Shown here piece after piece: positions 19,890 to 31,254 of a stretch of 64,000 nt of DNA. Source of the DNA: Doryteuthis pealeii (taxonomy: Eukaryota; Mollusca; Cephalopoda; Myopsida; Loliginidae). Made by a program: the position numbers and the translations under genes. The stretch's first letter is position 1; every line of letters starts with the position of its first letter. The stretch spans positions 88,067,093-88,131,092 of the forward strand of contig CM042157.1 in the NCBI GenBank assembly GCA_023376005.1. Direction: 5' to 3'. The notes beneath the pieces were generated by a model. That model searched no databases. It was not told the origin of the DNA and saw only the letters and a list, made by a program, of their open reading frames with translations.

Positions 19890-20011
19890 GAAATGTTGAT
19901 ATAAACATACAAGAATGCGATTCATTTATCTCTAGAAATAAAATAATCCTAGATGGGTTGACATGCCGTTAAAATCAATCAATCAATCTTTTATTATCAT
20001 CATTATTATTA

Positions 20012-20110
20012 CAAGCAAGAATATGCGCCCTCCAACCTTAATTGTTTAGTTTTAATGTAATGAAATATATTAATTTAAAAAAACTTACGAAATAAAATAA
20101 GATCTAAAAA
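20012..20110 (-). mobile_element. Helitron H1 3' fragment (worn)
   Basis: The reverse strand has 'ggagggcgcatattcttgct', a decayed form of the H1 end 'ggagggtgcatatatttgct', after 'catta'-rich 3' sequence. Confidence 0.55.
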
Positions 20111-20223
20111 GATTACACATATTTCAATTATATTTTTAATTGGTTTCTTCATAAAATCATTCATAAGATTGATTTTAATACGTTGGAGAATAAAACAATA
20201 ATATTAGAAACCTATAAAGTAAA

Positions 20224-20455
20224 AGTCGTCGGGACGGCCTAATGTCGGTATTAGCCAATCAGCGAGTAAGTCTAACCCCTTTTCACTCGCTCTAGACCAA
20301 GGAGATTATTTTAGCATCTGAGGTGGAGCGCCCTACCCACCATCAGTTCCTCACTTTACCGCACAGATCCCTGTGCTATACATACGCTGAGTTGGCGAGA
20401 GCCGGTATCGAACCAGGAACCTTGTGATTCCTAGCCGAACGCTCTATAACACCAT
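20224..20455 (-). mobile_element. SINE-T copy 2
   Basis: Reverse strand shows the worn tRNA head ('ttatagagcgttcggctagg', 'tggttcgataccggctct') and the body words 'ctgatggtgg', 'ctccacctcagatgct' and 'aaaaggggtta'. Confidence 0.85.
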
Positions 20456-20599
20456 GCAATTATTCATTAAACCATGTTTTTTTAAAAGCCGGTATGCAAA
20501 TTAACCAAACCCTATATTATGTAAACCTTTATTATTTTGTTTTTTATAAGACACATTGCATGATTTTAAACGCACAAACGTTATCAGATCAAAAGATAA

Positions 20600-21061
20600 A
20601 GATGCGTAGGAGTATCTATGAATATAAAGGCCTGAGGGTTCGAGCCGACAGGTGAGTCAGACAGAAGCCTCGGACAGGAAACAAGAAGAGTGACCGGCGC
20701 CACGGTCCATCACTGCCAACGGGCAGTGAGGTTCGTCCACCCTTCCACATCACTATCGCCAGTCATCCCAACAGTAGTAGTAGTCATCGTCAACCCTCGG
20801 GCATTTTCCATGGTAAACACTCGGTGCCGTCTTCGCCAGCCACCGGCATTTTCATTGTGAAGCTATACGCTCCTCACCTACCTACACACCGAAGAGAAAT
20901 AAAGAAGGGTCCTATTTTTGTATATACGTATCTGTTGTTTATTGAAGTCCAGTAGTCGGTAGTAGCCGACTACTACATACTTCTCTACGTGACCATATAT
21001 ACCCGCAACGTATACAGATACGCGATTTAGCAGCGTGAATTTGAATAAGCCACTATATAAC
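20600..21061 (+). mobile_element. Solo LTR-like element, family LTR-E copy 2
   Basis: TATA box 'gaatataaaggcc' near 20618, GC-rich middle, polyadenylation signal 'gagaaataaagaa' near 20895 and 3' end 'ccactatataaca' at 21061. Same order as the 3.6- and 29.2-kb copies. The 5' limit is unclear. Confidence 0.7.
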
Positions 21062-21099
21062 AGGAGCTCTGAAATTTGTTTTGACTAACTGCGAGAGAG

Positions 21100-21225
21100 C
21101 ACCTTTGGTTTGAATTCAGATTTTCATTCTCCTCGACCAGTTGCCATACAAGGTTAAAGATCCCAGTCTGCCCTACTCTTACCCATAGCTGGAAGGAGAA
21201 TAGATTGGCTGAATGTTTTATTTGC
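21100..21225 (-). mobile_element. SINE-A fragment
   Basis: 'ttctcctcgaccagttgcca', 'aaggttaaag' and 'ttacccatagctgga' are SINE-A central words. Confidence 0.7.
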
Positions 21226-21344
21226 ACGAGGTGTAAATCATCGTAAAAGAATTAAACCCTTGTACTCAGAATGAGATTGCTATAATAAATTTAGAGATTA
21301 TTGAAGGAGGAGGAATGTAGTTTTGACTAATGAGAAGTGAGCCC

Positions 21345-21505
21345 CTTTGGTTTGAATTCAGATTTTCCTTCTCCTCGACCAGTTGCCATACCAAGGTTAA
21401 AGAGCTGCGTTTGCCTTACGATTTACCCATAGTTGAAGGAAGAACAGTTCGATTAATGATATTTGAAATGCAGACAGCCGCGTCCAGGATTTGAACACAT
21501 AACAG
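21345..21505 (-). mobile_element. SINE-A fragment
   Basis: Repeats the central words of the fragment at 21100 and continues to 'cgcgtccaggatttgaac' (B box, minus strand). The two pieces share their right flank motif 'tttggtttgaattcagattt', so they may be a local duplication. Confidence 0.7.
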
Positions 21506-22029
21506 GCCGATTATATTTTAACTCATTCTGGGTCGCTTATAAACTTGACGCAGAAAGGAAGTTAGCTTTAAAAATTTAACAGAAAATAATAAAATAATAC
21601 CGCTAGAATTTATTAGTCATTATTTTAATTTAATTTTAATTCTTTTCAAAATTAAAATACGTTATTTATACTTTGTTTTTCACTAATCTACGAATTATAA
21701 ACGGCTGTGATTTACCTTGTTTTTATGCTTTTCAATCACGTATACGGTCTGTTTTGCCTAAGACGCTAGTTTGGTAAAATTACTAACGCATAACTTTTTG
21801 CATTTAAATATTGATTTTTTTAAGTTTTTCGCGATAATTTGTTTGCAAAAATGGTTAATCTTTTCATATTACATTTCTGAAGAAAAAAAAAAAGAAAACA
21901 GTTTGTGTATTTTTGTATACTTTTAACATTTTCCAGCCTAAACCTACAGATTGACTATCAGGCCAATCGGCCTGTTATTTTTTGCCTCTTAATGTATCAT
22001 GTGGGGCCGTATAATATTAGTAGGCCGTG
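21506..22029. other. No recognised gene
   Basis: AT-rich DNA; nothing recognised. Confidence 0.45.
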
Positions 22030-22735
22030 TGTGTACCCATACCCTATATCTTCGTATATTGTCGATTGTAGTGAGTATACCTGTGGTCGTATACTCAAAT
22101 ATCTGTTGATTCTCTGCCATCTTCTATTTTGTCTGATTCTAATCTGGTTTCTTCTGGATCTGAGATTCTTCCTGACTTGATACTGAGATATCCTGTGTTG
22201 CGACTTTCTTCTTTAGAGCTCATATATTATTTCAAATGGATCCCAGATCAATTCAAACACGCGGAGATTTGGCTATTGGGACAAGAGACACCATGCCCGT
22301 CTGATTGTTCTTGCTATTTTCACACAGCCCATACTGGCGAACCGGAAGAGGTGGTCAACACAGAGTTAAAAAGTGTCAATCTTTCCTATGTTTTCCCACA
22401 AAACAATTAGTTTTGAATCTAAGCTACACTTACCGTTCACACTCAGTAGGATACCTATCATTTATGTAACATATGGTTTCTAGTAGGGCTATTTGATAAT
22501 AATAATTTTCACAACATATCTAATTGACCCATAAATGGTATCCTAATAGATAATACCACTCTAGGTCAGAGTAGGCTCGTGAGTATTTATTCGAGTATTT
22601 CTTAGATAGAATATGACTGAGAATCAACAGATAGAAGCGACTACTATATGATATAAGATGAGTATACAACCACGGGTATGCTCACCACAATCAACAATAT
22701 ACGAAGATATAAGGTACGGCTATACAACACATATA
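22030..22735. repeat. Spaced inverted repeat
   Basis: 'atatcttcgtatattgtcga', 'tgtggtcgtatactc' and 'atctgttgattctc' (22040-22113) recur inverted at about 22622-22715. The spacer (about 500 bp) holds a retroposon L fragment at 22527-22572. Confidence 0.7.
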
Positions 22736-22738
22736 GAA

Positions 22739-23020
22739 AGCGCGTGGTGTAATGGCTAAAGTCATAGGAAATGGACTCGTCGCCCCGAGTTCAAATCCTG
22801 GACATGGTAACTGCATTTCACTTAGCGCTAATACCCTTGGGAAAGGTATGAATTCTACTCTCCCTCCAGCTATGGGTAAATAGTAGGGCAGACTGGGCTC
22901 TTTAACGTTGGTTAGGCAACCGGTCTAGGAGAAGGAAAACTCTGAATTCAAACCTGTTGAACTCCGCTTAAGAAATTGACCTTGTGTCGCATCCTGCTCG
23001 TGCGGAGGGGTTGGTAAATA
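22739..23020 (+). mobile_element. SINE-A, full length, with near-exact target duplication
   Basis: A-box head 'gcgcgtggtgtaatggctaa', B-box 'gagttcaaatcctgga', body and 3' end 'ctgctcgtgcggaggggttgg' followed by (AT)n. Flanks 'acaacacatata' and 'acaatacatata' match at 11 of 12 bases. Best single-piece reference copy of the family (about 280 bp). Confidence 0.9.
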
Positions 23021-23594
23021 TATATACAATACATATAATGTGTTTAACTAATTTTACTCGTCTTTTATTTTTAAAAAAATAAATAAGCAGACTCAAGGGT
23101 TTAAATACATTTAAATACTGCTGTATATATGTATGAATATTGTTTTTTACTACATTTATGTACGCACGGACTTTTGGGTTCTGTGTTTTGTTTAATTGCT
23201 GATTTCATCTTAACAATTTGGGAAACTGATCAGAATTTTGTTTAGACAGTCAAGTACGTGCAATTTCATATTGGAAATCGAAACTCAATTAACGCTTGAT
23301 TGAATCACGTATCGAACTCGGCAAGAACGTCGGTCGAATTCGTTGATAACAAAAACGGTAATACAAAACTACAATAGAATTATTTTATTCAAAAAGATTA
23401 TAAAACTGAAAGCCTAAATAACAGTAATAACAGTTATTTAAAATTTCTGGATAGATTTTAGTTTGGTGGATCTATCCAGGGGAATAGGTTAACTATGGCT
23501 AATCTATACATATATAAAGGTCAGTTGTGTGTATGTGTATGTCCGGAGGAAACGTCGAAAATAAAACAATTAACGACAAAAGTAAATAAAGTAT

Positions 23595-23845
23595 TATTAG
23601 CGTTGTTCGGACAATTGTCTCCATCTTCTTTGTTATTTGTACAACGTTTCGGCCGATATACCCTCCGGCCTTCTTCAGGTATTTCTTGTCGGACTCGGGA
23701 ACGTTCTCGGACTCGGGAACCTTCTTTTCGAACTCGGGAACTTTCTTGTCGTATTCGGAAGCCATCACGGAACTTTGAACCTAACCCTTTATTTATTCCA
23801 CGGGGGTATCCTGTTCTCATTCCGCTAACCATAGCTGGGGGGTAG
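23595..23845 (-). mobile_element. PLE-D-like element with minisatellite and hammerhead-like end
   Basis: Minus strand: a minisatellite of about 20 bp on 'gttcccgagtccga', then CTGAAGA, hairpin GGCCG...CGGCC (five pairs) and GAAACGTTGTAC. The core and stem II of a hammerhead are present, with an extra A after the core, but I cannot find a convincing stem I. Sister copies: 6.7 and 55.4 kb. Confidence 0.6.
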
Positions 23846-24588
23846 GAGTTGTGCTAATTAATTGATAAAGTAAATATATATATACACATTAAATATCACC
23901 AGGGCTTGGTTTTTGAGCAAAAATAATAGATATTTGATTTATATTCGTGAAGATAATTAACAAATGAAATTTAAATGATAACAGCATGGATATTTTTTCA
24001 TTTAATATTTTAGATAGTAGACATTAACATTTATTTTAAGAGTAACTGGATCAATGCAAGGTCTATATTTTTTACATAGGTATTTAAATGGGGCATCCCA
24101 CGAGGATTCAACTTATGATTAATTAATAATGGATCTGCGGGACTATCTTTAAAAAATCCTGCTCCACCCAGGCGACAAAAGGTAGCCGATGCTAATCTTA
24201 TTATATTAGAGATTCCATGTCTGTCTGTAAGCGAAACTATGCCACTGATGACGTTACAATACGGTCAGTATTTTGCTTAAGTTTATCAATGATTTAATTT
24301 ATACTCAAAATCATTAATATATAGAATTAATCTTATCTATTACCGAGTTAGATTTGATTCAAAACAGCCCATGCTGGAAAAAAATTCTTTCTAACTAGGG
24401 CAGGATAAAAGATTAGAACTCAGTGGACCATAGATAAGGAATTTGATTAAAGAATTAACACTAGACACTAACAGACAGGCATAAGCACCACCACTTTAAT
24501 GAAAAAAATTCCACTAATCAAAAAGACGCTTGAAAGAAAAACGACACAAATATCACCCCGGGAGGCGGGGAGAAATGTATAAATGTAA
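23846..24588. other. No recognised gene
   Basis: AT-rich DNA; nothing recognised. Confidence 0.45.
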
Positions 24589-24589
24589 A

Positions 24590-24718
24590 CTGAATTTGGC
24601 CATTTGCCAGTCTTAATACAATAAAAACGTGGTCTGAAGAAGCTCGGTGGGCCCCAGATACCCACGAGTGGAAATGTACCATAATCACGATACCCATGGT
24701 ATTTAAGGCAGTTTTATT

Positions 24719-24720
<2 letters not shown>
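24590..24720 (+). mobile_element. PLE-B terminal fragment
   Basis: Carries the PLE-B ribozyme followed by 'gatacccatggtatttaagg', as in the inverted copies at 42.1 and 50.3 kb, then runs into (CA)n(TA)n. Confidence 0.75.
24629..24688 (+). ncRNA. Hammerhead ribozyme, PLE-B family (single)
   Basis: Stem I GTGGT (24629-24633) against ATCAC (24684-24688), one mismatch; core CTGAAGA 24634-24640; long stem II (CTCG...CGAG); GAA 24671-24673; stem III ATG/CAT; A17 24683. Intact core with minor helix damage. Confidence 0.65.
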
Positions 24721-24743
<23 letters not shown>

Positions 24744-24793
<50 letters not shown>

Positions 24794-24800
24794 TATATAT
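24744..24800. repeat. (CA)n then (TA)n microsatellite
   Basis: (CA)n 24718-24743 followed by (TA)n; marks the junction of PLE-B and PLE-C. Confidence 0.95.
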
Positions 24801-24936
24801 TGTGTATTTTGGCAGCAAATTATTCTCAAGGCATGTGTTATTCTTTTCATTTTTTGTATAGATATTTTTTTCAGTCTTCTGGCTATCCTTTTTGAACCTG
24901 GATCGAGTTGATTCATGATATTTTTCATACTAATTT

Positions 24937-24976
24937 CCCGAGCGCTTTAGACTGTTTTGCCAGTCGTCTCCATGGG
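24937..24976 (-). ncRNA. Degenerate hammerhead motif, PLE-C left terminal
   Basis: Minus strand: CCC, then ATGGAGA in place of CTGANGA, stem II GACTG/CAGTC, TAAAGCGCTC and GGG. Stem I CCC/GGG and stem III AGC/GCT survive; two core bases and the G of GAA are lost. Confidence 0.5.
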
Positions 24977-25059
24977 GTTACGTAATTTGGTTTTTAGTTA
25001 ATTTTTAGTTCTGTTATCTCTGCTTTTATCAAATTTAGAGAGTCTATTATTTTTTCGAG

Positions 25060-27500
25060 ATTTACTTAAATCCGAAGGAATCAAAAACCGATACAATCAC
25101 AAACATCAAAACCCCCTACTAACCCCAAAACTAAAAACTGCCGCTAAACAACTACAAAATAACCCCGACATCACCATCCGCATAGGTGATAAAACTAACA
25201 TCTACATAATAATGAAAAAGATTGACTACAACAATAAAATCCAAAACATACTCAATGACAAAACAAAATTTTAAAAACTCACAAAAAATCCGTCAGACGA
25301 TTTAAAAAAACAAATAAACAAAATCATCACTGCTAACAATCCAGAGATGGGCTCTCAAAAACTCCCCCAAATAATCGGAGACTACAAACCAGGATACATT
25401 TATGGCAAAATAAAAACCCACAAACCAGGAAACCCCCCCCGACCAATAATCTCACAAATACCCACCCTACATACCAAATAGCAAAAATAACAATAACATA
25501 ATTCAACCATATATTCCCAACAATTACAGCATTAAATCAACCTACGACTTTATCCAAATACTACCCCACCCCCCGAATAACGACATAACCGCTTCCTTAG
25601 ACGTCAACAATCTATTTACTAATGTTCCTGTATTGGAAACTATAAAAATAATAATCAACAACGTTACAACCATACATCACTACTCCCCACCTATAAACCA
25701 AACATCCTTGAAAAACTACTACTCAAATGCACCACAACAAGTCCCGTTCCACGACCCACTATGGAAATTATACATACAAACAGACGGTATCTCGATGGGT
25801 TCTCCACTTTGGCCGACAATATCTGAATACTACATGTCCCATATCGAGAATAAAATATTTAACAGCAAAATTACAAAACCATACATATATACACGTTACG
25901 TTGATGACATCTTATTATAATGGAGATTGTGTGTTTTTCTGTCTGTAACCGAAACTATATTACTACTCAAGTCACAATTCCCTTAGTTATTTATGTCAAA
26001 TACTCCATGATTTCATTCTTTTAAACCTTCAGTTATTAATAAAAATTGTTTTACATTATTAATATTGTTGACCATATCTACGTACTAATAACATGCAATT
26101 GTATTTATATATACAACAAAATAGCGGTTTACAGTGTGAATGGGAAGGCTAATTTGCATATTGATATTTAACATTTTATTTTAATAAATATGTGCTTGGT
26201 ATTATTGATTTCTAATTGTTTGGTTTTATCTTAAGAAATATAAACAAAAATCTCGTGGATAAATCTTAAAAGAAATTTATTTACAAGAAGAAATAACTGT
26301 AATATTATCCTTTACTTCCTATTTTAATTAAATTGTTAAATTAGGAAAATTTACCAATGAAAGAGGGGAGTAATGGAAAATGATGGAAGAGTTAGTTTCA
26401 AAGCTGTTCTATTTTTCGATTATACCCCCTCTGTTGCAGGTCTTTTTATCTGCATTCTTAGTCAGTTTCATTAGCCTTTCTAATTTAATATGATATTTTA
26501 TTACATTAGAACTTAAATACTTGCACCCGGAGGGTGCATATATTTGCTAGTTTTCATAACTGCACAATCCCCTGACGAACTCAAAAAATTAAAATGCACC
26601 CTTGAAAAAAACTCTGTACTAAAATTTACAATAGAACATAATATAAACAAAAAAATCCCCTTCCTAGACGTGCTTACCGATTCCAGTAACAAGGAATTCA
26701 CCACATCAATATATAAAAACACAACCAGCCAAAACTCCTCATTACTTAATTACCATAGTGAATGCCCCTTAAATATAAAATAGCCCTCATTAAAAATCTA
26801 ATTCATAGAGCCTTCTACATTTCCTCATCCAAAAGAATATTTTATAAAGAACTTCTTAATATTAAACAAACCCTCGTAAATAATAACTTCCTAACAAACC
26901 CGTAGATCAACAAATAAAACTATACCTGTATACCATCCACAAAAATAACAATAACAACCCAACAACAATAATAAAAAATAAATCTATATTACCGAAATCA
27001 AATACACAAAAACTACAAATCCGACGAACATGTAATAATCAACATCATACATAGACACATCAAACCCGTCGACCAACAACAGAAAATAAAACTAATTATT
27101 TACTACACCAAATTCAAAACATCAAACCTCCTCATTAAAAATAACACAAACTCTCCTAAAAATCCCCTCAGCCAAACGAACGTCGTAGTATATAGATTCA
27201 TTTGCCCATTCCGAGAGTGCCTCTCAGAAAATAAACTATACACTAATAGCTACATTGGCCATACAACACAAACCTGTCCCGCCGTCTCACATACCATCTC
27301 CCGACACAAGCTCCATAAAAACAACACTTAATTAAAAAACACCCAGAAAAAATCCACCTCCCCGAAATTAGAAAAATCTTAACGAAAATACTAAAATTAT
27401 CTACAAAAATAATAATAAGAAACGCCTACAGATCCTAGAAGCCAATATGTATAAAAAATAAAAACCCTAACATTAATAATAGCATTTAAAAGTCGGAGAC
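25060..27500 (+). pseudogene. Penelope-like reverse transcriptase plus GIY-YIG endonuclease, decayed
   Basis: In order: N-terminal LTKNPSDDLKKQINKII; the PLE RT finger KPGYIYGKIKTHKPGN and RPIISQ; motif A SLDVNNLFTNVP; motif B DGISMGSPL; motif C YVDD at about 25893-25907; then, past the Helitron, ITAQSPDELKKLKC and IPFLDV; later the GIY-YIG start SYIGHTTQT near 27250. A series of frameshifts and stops (for example at 25275, 25470, 26780 and 26905) makes it non-coding. The order RT then C-terminal GIY-YIG is diagnostic of PLEs. Confidence 0.9.
25910..26550 (+). mobile_element. Non-autonomous Helitron H1, copy 2, inside the PLE-C RT
   Basis: 5' TCTTATTATAATGG, 3' hairpin GCACCC-gga-GGGTGC nine bases before the terminal CTAG, inserted exactly between host A (25909) and T (26551). 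Removing it joins 'gatgaca' to 'ttttcata' and restores the frame as D-D-I-F-I-T-A-Q. No coding content, so it depended on a Helitron helicase elsewhere. 641 bp; sister copies at 10.7, 48.4 and 49.9 kb. Confidence 0.95.
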
Positions 27501-27629
27501 AACGTATTAAATATCTTCAATAAATAACACTTACTTAACCCCCCCCCTCTTAAAAATAATAGACTCTCTGAATTTTATAAAAGCATAGATAACAGAACTA
27601 AAAATTAACTAAAAACCAAATTACATAAC

Positions 27630-27669
27630 CCCATGAATACGACTGGAGTAACAGTCGAAAGCGCTCGGG
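27630..27669 (+). ncRNA. Degenerate hammerhead motif, PLE-C right terminal
   Basis: Partner of the left-end motif: CCC (27630-27632) with GGG (27667-27669), stem II GACTG with CAGTC, GAAAGCGCTC with stem III AGC/GCT and C17 at 27666. The CTGANGA core reads ATGAATA-like, so it is inactive; the partner shows the opposite set of losses. Confidence 0.55.
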
Positions 27670-27835
27670 AAATAAGTATGAAAAATATCATGAATCAACT
27701 CGATCCAGATTCAAAAAGGATAGACAGAAGACTGGAAAAAATATCCATACAAAAAATGAAAAAAGAATACTCCGTGTTGTTCAATAACACATGCCTTGAG
27801 AATATATATATATATATATATATATAACGGGATTT

Positions 27836-27840
27836 CCTCT

Positions 27841-27894
<54 letters not shown>
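27836..27894. repeat. (CT)n microsatellite
   Basis: CT run directly after the (AT)n tract that ends PLE-C. Confidence 0.95.
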
Positions 27895-27899
<5 letters not shown>

Positions 27900-27900
<1 letters not shown>

Positions 27901-28265
27901 CTCGTTTGACGGTTGTTTCCATAACTGTCTTGGTGATTGGACGGATAACATAAAACAAAGGATAATGTTGTCTTGTGTTCTTTTCTCTCCAGTTAAGAAG
28001 TAGCCTCACCGACACAGCGATATACCGCTAACAACACGACAGACATTCATTCGCAACATACATTTATATTTCTGGTTATACAACATACACATTCATTTGT
28101 TGTCGTTACCCCACAACATCTCCCCATTTCGGGATGGTGATTACCCTACATCAGAATAGAAATTTCTACTCAATCCTAATTGATTTGCGAGACGAACCGG
28201 TTAAATATTACATCTCGACGAGGTGCCCATATTAGTAAATATCTATGCAGCGCAAATTACACTGG
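27900..28265. other. No recognised gene
   Basis: Nothing recognised. Confidence 0.45.
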
Positions 28266-28279
28266 TTTACAAAGAAATT

Positions 28280-28539
28280 TCCCGTGTGGCCGGGTTTGCT
28301 CAGTCGGTAGAGCGTTCGGCTAGAAATCACAACGTTCCTAGTTCGATACCGGTCCTCGCCAACTCAGCGTATGAGTAGCACAGGGATCTATGCGGTAAAA
28401 TAAGGAGCTGATGGTACGTGTGGCGTTCCACCTCAGATGCTAAAAAAACAATCTCCTTGGTCTAGCGCTAATGAAAAGGGGATAGACTCCCTCGCTGAAT
28501 GGCTGATACCGACTTTAAGCCGCCCCGTCGACTTTACTT
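28280..28539 (+). mobile_element. SINE-T copy 3, full length with exact target duplication
   Basis: tRNA head 'tgctcagtcggtagagcg' (A box) and 'tagttcgataccggtcc' (B box), body as in the other copies, T-rich end. A 14-bp duplication TTTACAAAGAAATT is exact (28266-28279 and 28540-28553). 260 bp. The clean duplication makes it the youngest and most reliable copy for defining the family. Confidence 0.95.
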
Positions 28540-28559
28540 TTTACAAAGAAATTGAGGCA

Positions 28560-29158
28560 AGCACAAAAATAGCTGTTTTAACCTAATTTGGGGATGCTGA
28601 ATTCAGATTGGAAATCCGTTTTTACTCATCACCTCTATTTTTTTTAGATATGCATACTGTACATTTTGTACACATACTGTACATAAAGGCGTATATGCAT
28701 TTAGGGTTGATTTCTAATATTGTGTGATTTATGTCTTCTTTTTTAGTTATTATGCAATAAATGTAAGTGATAGCATTATATTATATATATATATAGCTAT
28801 ATATCAAGACGGATTTTGACAGTTAAACGTAGCCAACACGTCTCAATCAACAGCCAGTAGTACACTGGCCAGTAGTGCACTGGCAATCAGCAGATCACCT
28901 AAGAAAACACATTTCTAACTGTCTGCGGTACTATGAATTGTGTACATTGTGTCATCCAAGTATATTTATTCCGTCAATGTTCTTTATCTATCCTGTTTTA
29001 TCTGTAATAAGCTGCTGCAACTGTTGAAATAAGCACGTATATACTCTGTATATACTAAGATGAGACTATTTAAAAGACAGAAAACTAGAGGTGATAGAGC
29101 AAAACTGTTTATAAATTTGAATTCAGCACACCCAAATTAGTAAAAAAACACCTATTCC
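28560..29158. other. No recognised gene
   Basis: AT-rich with a short (AT)n at 28781-28803. The word 'ccagtagt(a/g)cactggc' is repeated at 28853-28880. Confidence 0.5.
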
Positions 29159-29680
29159 TGTTGGATATTGTACAAACGGAAATATAAATTTCCGGTTTAA
29201 TTAAACAAAGCAAACAAAAGAAGGATGGGAAATAGTAAGTTCGGAGATAGTTATCAGACCAAGGGTAGAGATGCTCGTCAATACAAAAGCCAGAGGTCAG
29301 TAGTGAACAGACCCCAGTCAGGAGAGAGACGGCGGACCGACGCGGTCACGCACCGCCATGGCTAAGGCCGGTGAGACGCCACCAGCCACCCCTTTACCTG
29401 AACATCGCCACATCCCAGCAGCAGTAGGAGTAGTCATTGTCAACCCTTGGGCAGTTCCATTGTCAACGCTCGCCACCCACCACGTATAGCCGAGAAGAAG
29501 AAATAAAGTCAAACCTCCTCTATACTCATGTGTTGTGATTTCATTAAGTGACCACTACATATATCGTCTAGGGTTGGTGACGATACCCGCTACGATACGT
29601 ACGCCGATTTAGCAACGTGAAGAAAAAGCCGCTATATAACATATACGATTTAGTGCCAGCGAAGAAGGCGCTATGCAACA
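29159..29680 (+). mobile_element. Solo LTR-like element, family LTR-E copy 3
   Basis: Starts TGTTGGATATTGTAC; TATA-like 'caatacaaaagcc'; GC-rich block; polyadenylation signal 'gaagaaataaagtc' near 29500; 3' end 'gctatgcaaca' after a partial duplication of the last 50 bp ('gctatataaca' at 29631-29641). TG...CA ends; no exact target duplication seen. Confidence 0.7.
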
Positions 29681-29745
29681 TTCACATTCTTGCCTCAGAC
29701 AAAACATATTTTTTTGGTAAACAAGTGTTATCTTGATTATTTCAC

Positions 29746-29874
29746 TCAATCGTTAAATCAACGAGTTAATTAGGAATTATAATTCCTACACCCACGAAAA
29801 TTCGAAAGACTCTGAAATATCTGAGAATCTAACAATGGCATTTGTGTCTCGTAATGAAGACTGGAATGGTAAAA
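29746..29874 (+). repeat. 129-bp direct repeat, left copy (flanks retroposon L)
   Basis: Identical to 30280-30408 except for three bases. Shared words include 'tcaatcgttaaatcaacgag' and 'gaagactggaatggtaaaa'. The element starts at the very next base. Confidence 0.95.
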
Positions 29875-30279
29875 TCTGACCAATCATCTGGGCACGTCAA
29901 GCCCTAGCACCTATATGATTTTCCCAACCCTATTGCCCCTATGGCAATGCCCAACCCCTTTTTATCATATGGATGCTAGAAGGCGGTGGCTGCGGGTCTA
30001 CATGTCTGGGAATGACGTTAAACTCTATCTGATGGTGAGGTTCCAGTTTTGGAGGCTTGGGGAATGTGGAGCACCCCATTCATCACCATTGCTCCCTGGT
30101 CCACTCTGACCCGGAGTGGTAGTACCTGTTAGGGTCCCATCTATGGGTTAAATAGAAAACATGAGTTGATAAACAAAATTGTATTATCCATTAAGAATTG
30201 ATTTATTTCAAAACGTTATCGGCATTAAATGGCCCACTGAGGTTGATATGCCGTAAAACAAAACAAACCAAACCAAAAA
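29875..30279 (+). mobile_element. Retroposon L, 5'-truncated, between 129-bp direct repeats
   Basis: Begins in the middle of the family consensus at 'cacgtcaagccctagcacc' and runs to 'gttgatatgccgtaaaacaa' plus an AAAC/ACC-rich tail. The 5' truncation shows reverse-transcription-based movement. The abutting repeats look like an unusually long target duplication. Confidence 0.9.
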
Positions 30280-30408
30280 TCAATCGTTAAATCAACGAGT
30301 TAATTATGAATTATAATTCCTACACCCACGAAAATTCGAAAGACTCTGAAATATCTGAAAATCTAACAATGGCATTTGTGTCTTGTAATGAAGACTGGAA
30401 TGGTAAAA
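30280..30408 (+). repeat. 129-bp direct repeat, right copy
   Basis: Right partner of 29746-29874; begins directly after the AAAC-type tail of retroposon L. Confidence 0.95.
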
Positions 30409-30409
30409 G

Positions 30410-31250
30410 AAAAAGCCAATCAAAGACGTCAGAGTGGAATTATTTGAGTTGACAATTTTGTATTGCATTACCGGTTTTTTTTTTTTTTGTTTTTGTTTTT
30501 TGTCTTTGTTGTTGTCTTTTAGTTAACGTTTTTTCCCTCTGAAATTCTAAACATTATTTCTTCTTTAAAGAACAAATATTTTCATGTTTCACTTCATGTC
30601 CATCGCGTGTGATGTTGACCTGCAGGGAATTTAATGGCGTCTCATATCTTTTTGGTTGGTTAACGACTTGCCTGTTGCCGAGGAAGGAACCAATAGAATA
30701 AACAACGTCAAAGGGTTTGACTCATCTTTTTTTTTCCGTTCTGGATTTAATTGTCATTCTCCTCCTTTTACGCGGGAACTGGAGCCAATTTTATTGGCAT
30801 CAGATGAATCCGGCGTCGATTTCAAAGACACATAATCCAACAAGATGGCGAATAAAGAAAAAAGGGATTTTTGATGTCCGCTTTAACAAATGACATCCCG
30901 ATTGAAAGTTAGGCACCCGGATGTAAATCGGGTATTCTGTGAGCATCCATAAATTCATCTTTGAACAAGATCATATGGATAGAATAAGATGAAATCTTCC
31001 TCATCGATAAATACTACTCTTACCCCCACTCTAATAGTTTCCACTAACCCAAAGAACGTGCAGCCTATGGTAGGTCGATTTTCAAATCTTTTGAACATCA
31101 AAAAGATTCACCTGAAAATATTTGGATATTGGTATAATAAGTACTGACATCAAAAAGTAGATTCCTAATTTGCACCAATTTTTGAGCATTTAGTAAATAT
31201 GACCCCCCCCCCGCCCCAAAAAATATCCTTGTTTATATTACATTTAGATA
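30410..31250. other. No recognised gene
   Basis: Includes T-rich runs near 30478 and 30728; nothing recognised. A short SINE-A piece follows at 31255-31320. Confidence 0.45.
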
Positions 31251-31254
31251 TAAT

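Larger units (their letters stand above)
24802..27800 (+). mobile_element. PLE-C: Penelope-like element with inverted terminal repeats
   Basis: The left terminal 24802-25050 is the inverse of 27556-27800 (shared words 'attcatgatatttttcata', 'cccgagcgctt', 'agagagtctattatttt'). Between them lie RT and GIY-YIG coding remains in order, interrupted by a Helitron. Both ends abut AT-rich tracts. Inverted terminal repeats plus an RT/GIY-YIG order are the hallmark of Penelope-like elements. About 2.4 kb once the Helitron is removed. Confidence 0.85.
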
